Assembly: GCA_963825335.1 (NCBI GenBank)
Contig: CAWGSP010000001.1
Location: 1,488,001-1,552,000, forward strand
DNA: 64,000 nt
Direction: 5' to 3'
DNA from: Methanobacterium_B sp963825335
Lineage (GTDB): Archaea; Methanobacteriota; Methanobacteria; Methanobacteriales; Methanobacteriaceae
The notes beneath the pieces are model-generated. The model saw only the letters and a program-made list of their open reading frames with translations, was not told where the DNA came from and did no database searches. Shown here piece by piece: positions 28,530 to 38,065 of this stretch. The position numbers and the translations under genes were made by a program. Position 1 is the stretch's first letter. The number at the start of each line of letters is the position of its first letter.

Positions 28530-29180
28530 TTACGTAACTACGTTGCACAGCAATTTTGCGGGTGTTACAAATGTTATTGTGACTTTACCATTTGCATCCA
28601 CTGTCAAAACTTCTTCTTCGAAAACCGGTAGGAGTTTAGCATTAATTTCTGGTGTGAGCTGATTGAATAATGCCACATTTGGACTAATTATTAGTGTGTT
28701 GTTGGTTATGTTGGTGGGTAACTGATTAACCGTTATATTTTTTAGTGTAACATTATATGTTAAGTCCGAGGATTGTGGATTGAATGTTTTAGACCAACCT
28801 TGTAGCAATAAATCTAAGTTACTGGAGTTGGATGTTAATGTTTGGTTGAGGAGTCCTTTGTATGCCATTATCCTGATCTTTGTTCCGGCCGGTAATGGTT
28901 GGTTTCCATAACCTGCAAGATTACTCAGATCAATTGTATTGTTACTGCCTGGTTTGATGTATCCTTCCACATAATAATTTTGTACCGTACCGTTTTTGAG
29001 TGTCATGTTCTCTATCACGGCATCGTAGTGAAACCATGTGGTTCCGTTGTTGATGAATGCTACTTTTGTAGATGCTGGATTAATTGTTGTTGATGTTGCA
29101 TTACTTGTACAACCGCTTATTGCGACAGCGCTTACTATGATTAAGACTATTAATATTATTACATTTTTACTACTTTTCAT
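28530..29180 (-). CDS. Putative surface lipoprotein, unknown function
   Basis: 216 residues from the ATG at 29180, preceded by AAGGAG; an earlier TTG in the same frame is less likely. A signal sequence of about 18 hydrophobic residues ends in the lipobox-like AISGC, so the mature Cys may be lipid-anchored. The outer part is rich in NxS/T sequons and looks like one or two beta-sandwich domains. It starts 15 bases after the upstream small membrane protein, so the two are co-transcribed. No catalytic motif is visible. Confidence 0.7.
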   Translation of the reverse strand: MKSSKNVIILIVLIIVSAVAISGCTSNATSTTINPASTKVAFINNGTTWFHYDAVIENMTLKNGTVQNYYVEGYIKPGSNNTIDLSNLAGYGNQPLPAGTKIRIMAYKGLLNQTLTSNSSNLDLLLQGWSKTFNPQSSDLTYNVTLKNITVNQLPTNITNNTLIISPNVALFNQLTPEINAKLLPVFEEEVLTVDANGKVTITFVTPAKLLCNVVT

Positions 29181-29194
29181 AAAATACAAGCTCC

Positions 29195-29428
29195 TTAAAG
29201 TACTGTTACCACTTTATATGCCACAATAGCAACAAATACAAGTAATAATGGTACTATGGCAATATTAGATCCTTTAACAAATGATTTTATACGCTTATTT
29301 TCGGTTTCAGAACTTAATATTTCCTTAAGAGCTAGTAATGCAATTAAAGCAATTACTGCAATAATACTGTAAGCCATAACCTCAGTCGGAGTTACTGTTG
29401 TTGTGGTTGTGGTTACTGTAGATATCAT
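29195..29428 (-). CDS. Small two-helix membrane protein
   Basis: 77 residues. A threonine-rich N-terminus is followed by hydrophobic helices at about 18-37 and 55-75 with a charged loop (KEILSSETENKRIKSF) between them. It lies directly before the lipoprotein gene, in the same operon. Such small proteins are often export or complex-assembly partners, but no family is recognised. Confidence 0.6.
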   Translation of the reverse strand: MISTVTTTTTTVTPTEVMAYSIIAVIALIALLALKEILSSETENKRIKSFVKGSNIAIVPLLLVFVAIVAYKVVTVL

Positions 29429-29638
29429 AGTATAATGATCTCATATACATAGTATATAGTATTTTCTATTTATTCCTAAAGCCTGTGACGTTAATCACAA
29501 AAAAAAGGATATATGGAGTTATTGATTGAATTAATATGTTAGATGCATTATTTTTTTGTAATATTTTTTTTGTAAACTAAATACATAACATTTACTCTCC
29601 CATTACACTATAATTAAATTTTTGTAGGATATGGTTGT

Positions 29639-31018
29639 TTAAGTAACATTTACGTATATATGAAGGGATCTGTAAATATTTGTGTTATCCGGTAGTTTAT
29701 ACAATAAAAATTCTATCTCATTACTACCTGGTGATTTTAATGAGAATTTGTATGGTATCTGTTTTGTGTTACCATTATTGACAGTTATTTTCTGATTACT
29801 TAGAACTGTATTATTTGATTTTATAACAAGCTGATAATTTACTGTTTGGGCCTCATGGTTTACTATCCCAATTATTACTGATGCATTCTGTCCTACTGTC
29901 AAATTAGTTGGATAATCTGAAGCTTTGCCACCGGAACCTAATATATAAAATTCTGTGAAAGTTTCACCGGGTTTAGGATTCACAATTACATAAGCGGTTG
30001 TAGCTATTGCTAATAGTATAGTAAATATTAAAATAATCGAAAGAACTTTGCTCGTTTTTGATTCTCCCTTAAAATGGTTATTTATGGAACTCTTAAAAAC
30101 GCCAAAGTCAACATAGAATTTTTCACCTTCAGGAACTCTACGCCTTCTTATATAAGCTATTAATACCATAATTAATGTAAACGCCGAAACAGCTATCAAT
30201 ATGGGTGTGAGCCTAATTCCATAGGTTGTGTAATTTAAAGCCAAACCTATTAACGGTGTAACGGCGATACTTAAACCGAAACTCAATGCAATACGTTCAA
30301 TACCATCAAGATCATTTTTATTAGGAAATAATGCTGCAATTAAAGAATAACCCGGCAAGAAAAGGATAAACAAAATTCCTAAAATAGTTCTTATAATAGT
30401 ATCATTCAACTTGGGTACCAGAACGAATGCTAGGGCCAGTAAAGTTGTTAATAGTATCAAAACCAGATCCTTCGTAACAAATTTCTGGTTGGAATTTTCA
30501 TCAGATGGAATTTTTTTAGTGATCTTCATTTTTTCCTGATCTAAATGAAGTGATTGTACTTTTTTATTTTCTTCAACAGGTTTTGTTTTGCCATAATTTT
30601 TGGATTCGATGTGTTCATATCCTAAAAAGTCTGATCCAACAGGTCGAGCATTGATTTTGGAAGCTTTATCATAACCTTCCAGAGCATCTATAGATAATAT
30701 GATAGTTAAAAATCCAATTATCCAAAATGCAATGTGGAGTGTTATTCCAAAGATGTTATAATCGACTAATAACACAAAAAGAAGGGTTAACAAAATACTA
30801 AACATAACACTCTCTGTTATACGAGTTAATGAACCTAAATTCTCTTTTAATGGATATATGGCTGCTATTAAAGCATAACCTGGCAAAAAAATTGCTAAGA
30901 GAATGTATGAAATTATATTTATCGGATATTCTCCCAAGGGCAAAGTGATGATGCAGATCACTGATATGATCGTTAAAATAATAACTAATATGATGTCATT
31001 AGGAAATGCTTTTTTCAT
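29639..31018 (-). CDS. DUF1616 membrane protein with duplicated membrane unit
   Basis: 459 residues. Two homologous membrane units are visible: residues about 8-110 and 185-290. Each has the block LPGYxLIAAxxP (IFLPGYALIAAIYP and LFLPGYSLIAALFP), followed by a loop and two more helices. A hydrophilic linker (about 115-180) separates them. After a further helix near 325-345 comes an external beta domain of about 110 residues (DUF1616 C-terminal part, AQTVNYQLVIKSNN). Function of DUF1616 is unknown; it is common in archaea with S-layer or glycosylation genes. It is the first gene of the local secreted-protein run. Confidence 0.75.
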   Translation of the reverse strand: MKKAFPNDIILVIILTIISVICIITLPLGEYPINIISYILLAIFLPGYALIAAIYPLKENLGSLTRITESVMFSILLTLLFVLLVDYNIFGITLHIAFWIIGFLTIILSIDALEGYDKASKINARPVGSDFLGYEHIESKNYGKTKPVEENKKVQSLHLDQEKMKITKKIPSDENSNQKFVTKDLVLILLTTLLALAFVLVPKLNDTIIRTILGILFILFLPGYSLIAALFPNKNDLDGIERIALSFGLSIAVTPLIGLALNYTTYGIRLTPILIAVSAFTLIMVLIAYIRRRRVPEGEKFYVDFGVFKSSINNHFKGESKTSKVLSIILIFTILLAIATTAYVIVNPKPGETFTEFYILGSGGKASDYPTNLTVGQNASVIIGIVNHEAQTVNYQLVIKSNNTVLSNQKITVNNGNTKQIPYKFSLKSPGSNEIEFLLYKLPDNTNIYRSLHIYVNVT

Positions 31019-32071
31019 TAAAATGCCCCATATATTTCAAACACTTTTATAATTTGATATCTATTTAGTAATCTAACATATTATCATATAATATAATTGA
31101 TATTAGCTTTAATTACTTTTGTGTTGTAAATTCCCATATTTTAAATATAATTTTAGGTTCTATGATTATTAGTACAACATCTAATTTAATCATTTAGGAT
31201 TCTAATTCAAATTTGAACTTTAAATCACGATACTAATTCAAAAGATCATCATGATATACATTATGAAGTGGAAGAATGAATTAGTTATTTTAAGTAAGAT
31301 GTATGGGGTTTATTATCGTGTAAACCTGTTGGATCGTTTATATAGACTATTCTCCGGGAAACCAATAAATATAGAAGAATATTCAATGCAATTTTTGAAA
31401 GATATGATGTATAGGGTGGTATAATCCGAAATAAAATTTAGTAAATTACTCACAGAACTTTTTAGATAAAAAAAAATTTATAATTGTTTTTAGAGGAAAA
31501 TAGTTTTAGTTTATTAAAATTAAACAATTGCAAAAAATTATTATCATCAAATCCAGATCTCTAATGTGGAACACACGAAAAATGCTTTAGATATTTATAT
31601 TATTCATTGAAATTTCACAGTACTTTAACCAGTAAAATACATATATTAAATTCATAATCTTTATCTCCTACTATTTTCAGACTTTATAGTATGATACAAT
31701 TATACCAATGATTTTTAGTGTGAAATCATAATTCGATTTGAGGACATATTATTGATTAAAATTGCAATAAATGCGAATAAACATTATTAATATATCCATA
31801 TTCTATTGGTTTTAATAAAATTTTCCACCAAATTATAGCCATTATACTTGTCGAATATGGGCTGTAAAAGATTTATATCATTGCAGCAGCAGTTATCCAT
31901 TCTGTGTAACAATTATTTACATTTTCTGGCACATAATTATATTCTATGAGTTTATAATGTATTATTAATAGCTTAAAATAAATAATATTAATACGCGCAA
32001 ATTTGGATTTTGTCCTTAAATAACAATGTTAAACAATAACTTTAAAAAATATAATGAGATGAGGTTAAATA
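31019..32071. other. Long AT-rich gap with one short ORF
   Basis: About 1 kb. The only coding-like stretch is a 53-codon frame at 31263-31424. The rest has many stops in every frame and no clear repeat. Confidence 0.4.
31263..31424 (+). CDS. Possible 53-residue protein
   Basis: ATG-initiated, basic and aromatic-rich (for example MYGVYYRVNLLDRLYRLF, then KPINIEEYSMQFLKDMMY). Composition is protein-like and better than random for this AT content. There is no clear ribosome site before the ATG, so it may be a fragment of an older gene. No family is recognised. Confidence 0.3.
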   Translation: MKWKNELVILSKMYGVYYRVNLLDRLYRLFSGKPINIEEYSMQFLKDMMYRVV

Positions 32072-32458
32072 ATGCATAAATTAATGATTCAAGATGCAAT
32101 AGGTATTGAAACAGCTTTTAAGATGCTTATAGGTTATGACCATGACACTTTAGACGGTGTATTACATGCTGATGTTTTTAGAGAAGGTGATCCTAAACAA
32201 ATTGGATTGTTATTACAAAAGACAGCTGATCTATTAAAGGAAAGATTGTGTAACATAGAATTTAAACAATGGGAACTGGAAGAGGGAAAAACAAATGTAA
32301 GATTAATAATGGCAATAAATGATCTCAATTTAATTGGCAAAGCAATGGTAAAATTAGATAAAAATGAACCTGATGATTATCACTGGTATATTGTTGCGAT
32401 GTTAATACAAATTATTGCTAGTTTCTTTGATCATATTGAAGGCGCTACACGTTTATGA
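32072..32458 (+). CDS. Hypothetical cytoplasmic protein
   Basis: 128 residues with GAGGT before the ATG. Sequence is mixed alpha/beta, acidic, and contains a hydrophobic C-terminal segment (YIVAMLIQIIASFFDHIEG) that looks like an amphipathic helix rather than a membrane span. No known motif. Its neighbours are an orphan phage-like gene and non-coding DNA, which gives no clue to function. Confidence 0.55.
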   Translation: MHKLMIQDAIGIETAFKMLIGYDHDTLDGVLHADVFREGDPKQIGLLLQKTADLLKERLCNIEFKQWELEEGKTNVRLIMAINDLNLIGKAMVKLDKNEPDDYHWYIVAMLIQIIASFFDHIEGATRL

Positions 32459-32635
32459 CCATAGTTATTAATTTCTTTTGTAGATACTATTATTTTTTTA
32501 TCATTCTTAATCCTCCTAATTTTCAGATTATACAATACACCATTAACCGTTAAATGTTGATTTATCAATCATTAAAATATTAATTAATCACGATTATAAT
32601 GACCATATATTCAAATTTTTGGTCTTCTGATGGTG

Positions 32636-33091
32636 TCATAACTTATTTTCCTCGTTTATTATGGTTAGAATTTCTTTGATACTTACATTATCAGGATTAT
32701 CTGATGAGGTAGGTTTACATTTTACTTTCAAATTTCCATTTCTATATTTCGGTTTTGCCCATCTTTCCGAAAATCTATGTTCTAATATCCAAGCAGCTGC
32801 TTTCCAATTTTTCTCAGCAGCTTTAGCGATCAAACATACATTCCGAACTTCATCGTAAGCTTGAGCTTTCCTTACTTCATCACGAAATTTTGAATATTTA
32901 GTTGAACGCGTAGACTCATCAGCTTTTTTTATCCATGAATAATATGTAGATTTGCTAACACCGACTAGTTTACAAGCTGTTTCAGTGTATTCACCTGCTT
33001 TGAAATGTTTAACAAATTCTTCACGTATTTTAGGTGTTAATTTAGTAGGCCTTCCACGCTTCTTTTTATTCTTATTATTATTATTTACCAT
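32636..33091 (-). CDS. Terminase-small-subunit-like HTH protein
   Basis: 151 residues. A basic, Asn/Lys-rich start leads to RGRPTKLTPKIREEFVKHF and a homeodomain-like helix-turn-helix (TACKLVGVSKSTYYSWIKKAD, about residues 38-58). The middle KAQAYDEVRNVCLIAKAAEKNWKAAAWILEHRFSERWAKP is typical of small terminase subunits and related phage proteins that bind pac or cos DNA. No large terminase, portal or capsid gene is present, so this is an orphan or a remnant of a virus or provirus. A transposase-type HTH is the alternative. Confidence 0.7.
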   Translation of the reverse strand: MVNNNNKNKKKRGRPTKLTPKIREEFVKHFKAGEYTETACKLVGVSKSTYYSWIKKADESTRSTKYSKFRDEVRKAQAYDEVRNVCLIAKAAEKNWKAAAWILEHRFSERWAKPKYRNGNLKVKCKPTSSDNPDNVSIKEILTIINEENKL

Positions 33092-33293
33092 AATTTTATC
33101 CCATACTATACAATTTCGTTGCTAAATATTTTAACCTTATTTATACCGTAACGCAATAATACTTAATCCAGCTATCTAAATTACTTTTATAATACTTTGA
33201 TCTATATCATAACGGTCAGAAAGTCATTTTATTATTTTGTATTTTGGTTTATTTGTTTAGTTTATCTAGTTACTAATTGTCAAATGGATTTTG

Positions 33294-33321
33294 TGGGGTT
33301 ATTTGGACCCCCCTTTTTTTT
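33294..33321 (+). terminator. Hairpin GGGGT-ACCCC with T-tract
   Basis: GGGGT (33295-33299) pairs with ACCCC (33307-33311) and is followed by eight T (33314-33321). No plus-strand gene ends just before it, so it may be left from a lost gene. Confidence 0.45.
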
Positions 33322-33413
33322 ATTATGAATTCAGAAAAGATTAGATAATGTATATTATCATTTTTTAAGCTTTTATAAGTATTTTTTTTTCAAAAAAAGC
33401 TTATATGGGTATC

Positions 33414-33421
33414 TTTATATA
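33414..33421 (+). promoter_or_regulatory. TATA box upstream of the GIY-YIG gene
   Basis: TTTATATA is a consensus archaeal TATA element, about 240 bases before the GIY-YIG start. It is preceded by an inverted repeat around two AAGCTT words (33367-33401). Confidence 0.4.
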
Positions 33422-33658
33422 CTTTTACTTACATATACTAGACTATGTGGTGATTGGATCAATATATATGTCAAATTTTAGTAACAGGATAGACTAATAG
33501 ATTATATACTAAATTTGCACCCTTAAATTAGGTGAAAATTTTAGTACGCGAATTAGGCCATATGAATGGAAATTAGAACAGATATTCATGGGTGGCTTTG
33601 AATTCAAACAGTGAAACGAAAATAGATAAAATTCAGGTAAATGGGGATGTGATTGAAG

Positions 33659-34462
33659 ATGAAAGGTACAAATATATATTTTATTGGTAATGTTGAGAAG
33701 GGGGAAGTGAAAATAGGTAGAAGTAACAATCCACAGAAAAGATTAGCTGAATTACAGACTGCAAATTCACAGAACTTGGTATTATATGGTGTTATTGATA
33801 ATGTTACACCTGAACTTGAAAATACTCTACATAAAATTTTGAGCAGTATTCGACTAAAAGGAGAATGGTTCAAACTAACTGATAAGCTGATACAATTTAT
33901 GGTAAGCAGAACAGACGAAATAAGTGCGGATTATAAAATTATCAATAATTCTAAAACCAGATCTGACCCATTAGATGAAGCAATTGACAATGTAGTAAAA
34001 AAAGGCAAATGGATGAGTGAACAGTATCTCATTGAGGTTATTGGGAAATATTTGGAATTCATTGGTAAATCTTCTAATTTTGATGTTGAAAAGTTACGAC
34101 GTAAACTTAAACAAAAAGAGATTTTTAGAATCAAAGAAGGTGGCGAATGGATGTATCCTGATTATCATGTAGATGAAAAAATTATGCATCCTGACCATTA
34201 TATTTGTCCTGCTTCTATTTTAGATCTAAGTGTTAGGGTAAGATGGTATAATCTATGGAAATCAAGATGTTCGACAGATTCAATGACATGGTTAAATATT
34301 AAATTTACCCCCGGATATTCCTACATAATCCCATATAATGAAGAATCAACAACATTAACAACAATGACAACAGAAATTCCTGAAACAGAAACCCGTGCAA
34401 TAATCTACAAAACAGCCCTCTATGATGCAAGTAATGTTTTTACAGATAAGTACGTCTATTAA
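33659..34462 (+). CDS. GIY-YIG (T5orf172-like) nuclease-domain protein
   Basis: About 267 residues from the ATG at 33659 (GTGAT five bases before); TTG at 33653 is an alternative. Residues 1-85 match the T5orf172/Mug113 type of GIY-YIG domain: IYFIG in the GIY position, VKIGRSNNPQKRLAELQTAN as the second strand-helix with the catalytic Arg, and E.tLHKIL...GEWFKL. The remaining 180 residues include a helical, possibly winged-helix, DNA-binding region and an unmatched C-terminus. Such proteins are common in phages and mobile elements. The nearby orphan terminase-like gene fits a mobile origin. Confidence 0.75.
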   Translation: MKGTNIYFIGNVEKGEVKIGRSNNPQKRLAELQTANSQNLVLYGVIDNVTPELENTLHKILSSIRLKGEWFKLTDKLIQFMVSRTDEISADYKIINNSKTRSDPLDEAIDNVVKKGKWMSEQYLIEVIGKYLEFIGKSSNFDVEKLRRKLKQKEIFRIKEGGEWMYPDYHVDEKIMHPDHYICPASILDLSVRVRWYNLWKSRCSTDSMTWLNIKFTPGYSYIIPYNEESTTLTTMTTEIPETETRAIIYKTALYDASNVFTDKYVY

Positions 34463-35083
34463 AAAAATAAGGTTATATTTTGAAAATGGGGATCAAAACA
34501 AAAATGGAAGAAATATAGAAAGTTGGATGTAACCATGAATTAAAATATTTTTTGTAGAATGATAACTATACATTTCCTTATATAAATTAAAAGCTGGAAA
34601 TTATAATTTTAGATGTCATGTTTAAAATTTTAGACATTTATTGAATTATATATGGTGCTTAGATATTTTAGCATCACTTCCAGCAGGATTTATAAGGCAA
34701 GTTTACAATTTATACAATTTACTTATTTAAAAACAAATGTCCAATTTATTTGATCAGTATGCAGGAAGCACTCCTTTATGATTTGGTTAATTAGCACTTT
34801 CCGATCATTTATTTTAATTTTTATAAGATCGACAACTTCTTTTTCATCTAATTACTTGCTCGCTAGCTTGACTGCTTTATTTCAAGCAAAGGAAGCAGGA
34901 TGTTAGATTTTTTAGTGCCAAATGTTAGATCTGCATAATTATTCATATTGCAAGGGCAAAACGTATCGCTAAACTGGTTATTATGCAAACATAAACTATT
35001 ATATGTTTTAAATCTCTTAAACTTAATTCTTTGAGGTTTTATAATATTTTTTTGTTGTTATTCCAATTATCATAATATCAAAG
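34463..35083. other. Gap with a possible gene relic
   Basis: About 620 bases. On the minus strand, 34851-34723 is open for 42 codons with protein-like text (EKEVVDLIKIKINDRKVLINQIIKECF in two parts) but no start codon or ribosome site, so it may be the tail of a lost gene. Nothing else is supported. Confidence 0.3.
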
Positions 35084-36286
35084 TTACAAATTTTTTATAC
35101 ATTCATAAACTTGATTTCTAATTAACTGCTCTCTAGGATCATTCCACAAATGAAAACCCATTTTATTTGGAGCATATGCAAAACCTAATTCGTATTCAGG
35201 ATCAGCAAAAGCAAAAGCTCCACCTGCTCCGGGATCTCCAAAAGCTTTTTTGCTGCCAAAGTCAAAATCAAAGGATGGTTTCATATAACCTAATGAATAG
35301 GATGTATTTACTTTTAATACTTCATCAAAGCTTCCATTCTTAGGTTGTGACGCAGACGCTGATAATTCTTCGAAGGTTTCATTACTTAGTCCTAAAGTTT
35401 TACCACTTGCTGCAAATTCACCGTAAGCTTTTGCTATACTTCTTACTTGTCCTATTCCATTTCCAGCAGGTATTGAAATATTTCTAAAAGGTTTTCTACC
35501 TATATCACCTGGTTTTTTAAATTGAGGATTACTCATAGTTTTAGCAGTTAACGAGTTAGGATTAAAATATGACAATGTCATCTTCCATGGCATGTTGTTT
35601 ATATGAAAAGCCATTTGTATTGGTGTAAAATCGTATATTTTAGCAATTCTGCTTTCTTTTATTGTATTTGGTAATCCAATATAAAATTCTAGGTTTAATG
35701 GCTTAGCTATTTCCTCTTGGAAAAATTTTGAAATATCTCTACCATAAGGATCAATTCGTTTTAATAATTCATTTTCATACCATCCAAGTGAAAAAGCATG
35801 ATATCCATGTTTTTCCCCAGGTATCCATGCAGGTTTTTGTTTTGCAAGTATTTCACTTAATTTATTTGGATTTGTTAGGACATCTATTGTTAACTTTTCA
35901 GCAATAACGCATAATCCTGCTTGATGTGATAAAAGCTGCCTTATTGTTATGGTTTTTTTGCCATTTTGTCCAAATTCTGGCCAATATTGTGCAACCCTGT
36001 CATCATATCCGAATAAACCTTTAGAGTGTGCTAAAGCTAATGTTAATGATGACATACCTTTTGTTGCAGAAAATACTAAAACTAAAGTTTTCTCATCCCA
36101 TTTCCTTGACTCTTCAATTGATGAATACCCTCCCCAAAGATCTACAACTTTTTCTCCTTTAAAGTATACTGAACAAGCTGCTCCGATTTCATTTCTTTTA
36201 ATAAAATTTTCAATAAATATGTCTTTTACGCTTTCAAAACCAGGTTTAACCTCGCCATTGACTAACGTATTACCAATATTTTCCAT
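35084..36286 (-). CDS. Beta-lactamase-fold serine hydrolase (EstB/class C-like esterase)
   Basis: 400 residues; no signal peptide, so probably cytoplasmic. SATK at residues 73-76 holds the nucleophilic serine and lysine. Y162 in GYHAFSLGW fills the YxN/YxS position. GDPGAGGAFAFADPE near the C-terminus corresponds to the third motif (HTG/KTG region replaced by GAGG), as in EstB-type esterases. Relatives hydrolyse short esters or act on peptides. It lies upstream-most of a minus-strand pair with a membrane protein and a TetR gene nearby. The family is more common in bacteria, which suggests transfer. Confidence 0.82.
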   Translation of the reverse strand: MENIGNTLVNGEVKPGFESVKDIFIENFIKRNEIGAACSVYFKGEKVVDLWGGYSSIEESRKWDEKTLVLVFSATKGMSSLTLALAHSKGLFGYDDRVAQYWPEFGQNGKKTITIRQLLSHQAGLCVIAEKLTIDVLTNPNKLSEILAKQKPAWIPGEKHGYHAFSLGWYENELLKRIDPYGRDISKFFQEEIAKPLNLEFYIGLPNTIKESRIAKIYDFTPIQMAFHINNMPWKMTLSYFNPNSLTAKTMSNPQFKKPGDIGRKPFRNISIPAGNGIGQVRSIAKAYGEFAASGKTLGLSNETFEELSASASQPKNGSFDEVLKVNTSYSLGYMKPSFDFDFGSKKAFGDPGAGGAFAFADPEYELGFAYAPNKMGFHLWNDPREQLIRNQVYECIKNL

Positions 36287-36458
36287 ACTATCTACCTCTA
36301 ATTTTAATTTCTAAAAAAAATTAATAATTTCATCCACATAACACTTGTAATTACTTTGTTTAGAATTATTAACAATTATAATCAAGTAATTCTGTACCGA
36401 CATTATTTTAACTCAATCACCAGAATAGTTCCACTTTTATTTGACATATATAATTGAT

Positions 36459-36869
36459 TCATTTTTCAAAAAATTTTCTCACTCTGGGTCGAGTTAGGTA
36501 TAATAAGAATGCAGTTACGAACAATATTCCAAATATTCCATTTATACTTCCATCTGAAGCTACTGAAATCGCATCTCCAATTCCATTAACTGTAAATATT
36601 ATTATAGTAATCCACCACGCAGACTTTCGACCTTTTATTAAGCCGTATACTGCATAGAACATGACTAAGGCAAGAATTAAGATAAAATATCCAAAAATCA
36701 TTCCAAATAATGTACTCCTAAACCCTGCTGGAAAAGAATTTTTTAGGGTCCATATTACATCTAAAGGTGTTCCAGGAATAATTGTTGATATTCCTACAAT
36801 CATTGCCAAAACTGCTGCAATTAAGACAATTATTGCAACTATAAATACTCCTTTTGGTTTTTTTTCCAT
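36459..36869 (-). CDS. Four-helix membrane protein
   Basis: 136 residues with hydrophobic helices at about 8-30, 52-76, 83-104 and 108-128; the ends are positively charged (MEKKPKG and RPRVRKFFEK), placing both in the cytoplasm. AGGAGTTAA precedes the ATG. It sits 36 bases downstream of the TetR gene on the same strand and is probably co-transcribed with it, so it may be part of the same stress or efflux response. No transporter motif is seen. Confidence 0.65.
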   Translation of the reverse strand: MEKKPKGVFIVAIIVLIAAVLAMIVGISTIIPGTPLDVIWTLKNSFPAGFRSTLFGMIFGYFILILALVMFYAVYGLIKGRKSAWWITIIIFTVNGIGDAISVASDGSINGIFGILFVTAFLLYLTRPRVRKFFEK

Positions 36870-36904
36870 AATTTAACTCCTAAAAAATTTTGAAAATATT
36901 ATTC

Positions 36905-37510
36905 TTATTTTATATCTTTTACCAAACCGTCTGCAACAATATTTGCTATGAGATCAATGACTTCAGGGTAAATTTTCTGACCAATTTCATCTTGATGAAA
37001 GTACAAAATGGTGATGGCTCTTAACAATCCTGCAATAACTTCTGGTTGTATGTTAATTATTTCATTTTTTTTCTGTAAACGCATTATGGTGTTTAAAACT
37101 CGAATTGTATCTTCTCTTTGGTGATTTTCAATTTTTTCTGGTGGTAATTTGCGTACCATTAATTCATAATCTGTACTATCATAAATTCTACGAATAAGAG
37201 GATTTGTTTCAAATAATTCGTATGTGCCTTTTATAATTAGTTTAACAGCTTCTTTTGCAGAATGGCTATGTTTTAATTTATTTTCTAAAAATTGATCACT
37301 TTTAGCTTCCTCTAATTCTAAGATCTCTAAATATAGTTCTTCTTTGGAATTAAAAAAATTATAAAAAGTACCATGAGCAATCCTAGCAGCATTTGTCAGT
37401 TCATTTATACTGGTCTTGTTTAAGCCATAAATGCTGAATAGATCCTTTCCTTTTTGGATAAGAGTATTTCTAATGATTTGTTTCTCTTTTTCAGTAAATG
37501 TTTTTGGCAT
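36905..37510 (-). CDS. TetR-family transcription regulator
   Basis: 201 residues; AAAGGAGATTCAA precedes the ATG. The N-terminal HTH is clear: LFSIYGLNKTSINELTNAARIAHGTFYNFFNSKEELYLEIL (residues about 24-64). The helical C-terminal ligand domain has no identifiable ligand site. It is divergent from a SnoaL-like gene; a perfect palindrome GGTTATATCATAACC lies just after the TATA box of that gene and is the likely operator. It probably represses the SnoaL gene and perhaps itself. Confidence 0.9.
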   Translation of the reverse strand: MPKTFTEKEKQIIRNTLIQKGKDLFSIYGLNKTSINELTNAARIAHGTFYNFFNSKEELYLEILELEEAKSDQFLENKLKHSHSAKEAVKLIIKGTYELFETNPLIRRIYDSTDYELMVRKLPPEKIENHQREDTIRVLNTIMRLQKKNEIINIQPEVIAGLLRAITILYFHQDEIGQKIYPEVIDLIANIVADGLVKDIK

Positions 37511-37560
37511 TTGAATCTCCTTTATTTTTTAATGACTATTTTTAATTTATGGTCATCACA

Positions 37561-37590
37561 TTTATATACTTCTATGGTTATATCATAACC
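37561..37590 (+). promoter_or_regulatory. TATA box and TetR operator for the SnoaL-like gene
   Basis: TTTATATA (37561-37568) is followed by the palindrome GGTTAT-ATC-ATAACC (37576-37590), which would cover the transcription start. A second, weaker inverted pair ATGAC/GTCAT lies at 37532-37556. The spacing is what a repressor blocking initiation would need. Confidence 0.65.
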
Positions 37591-37627
37591 TGATTTATGA
37601 ACAAACACAAAATGGATGTGATATAAA

Positions 37628-38065
37628 ATGAAACCTGAAGAAACAGTAATGAGTTATTGGCGTAGTTGGACAGAATACAACCTTGATGCTGTCCTAATAC
37701 TACTTGCATCAGACTTTGTATCCTCTACCCCGCTTAAGCAGGATATCAACAAAGAAAACTTTATTAAAGGATTTAAAATGTTTGAAAAAACTTTCTCAGA
37801 TCTTAATCATGAAATTACTAACATTGTAGCAAATGGTGATATGGTAGCATGTGAAGTTGTCCAAACTGCAACCTTCACTAATCCTCTTGAATTACCAACC
37901 GGCACCATACCTCCCACAAATAAATCATACAAACTTCCTTTTGCACAATTTTTCCGCATCAGTCCTCAAGGTCAAATATCGGAACAACGCCAATACTTTG
38001 ATGTAAATTATTGGTTTCAACAAATTGGGATAGATCCAACTGTGATTATCAAAAACAAAAAATAA
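37628..38065 (+). CDS. SnoaL-like NTF2-fold protein
   Basis: 145 residues; GTGATATAAA leads into the ATG. The pattern MSYWRSWTEYNLDAVLILLASDF, the central PFAQFFRISPQGQISEQRQYFD and the FQQIGI ending fit the SnoaL-like/NTF2 family of small cone-shaped barrels. Members are polyketide cyclases, isomerases or ligand-binding proteins. Adjacent TetR control suggests that a small molecule induces it. The actual substrate is unknown. Confidence 0.78.
   Translation: MKPEETVMSYWRSWTEYNLDAVLILLASDFVSSTPLKQDINKENFIKGFKMFEKTFSDLNHEITNIVANGDMVACEVVQTATFTNPLELPTGTIPPTNKSYKLPFAQFFRISPQGQISEQRQYFDVNYWFQQIGIDPTVIIKNKK

Noticed and set aside
32636..33091. Insertion-sequence transposase
   Set aside because: Only an HTH domain is present, no DDE catalytic part and no terminal inverted repeats; terminase-like similarity is better.
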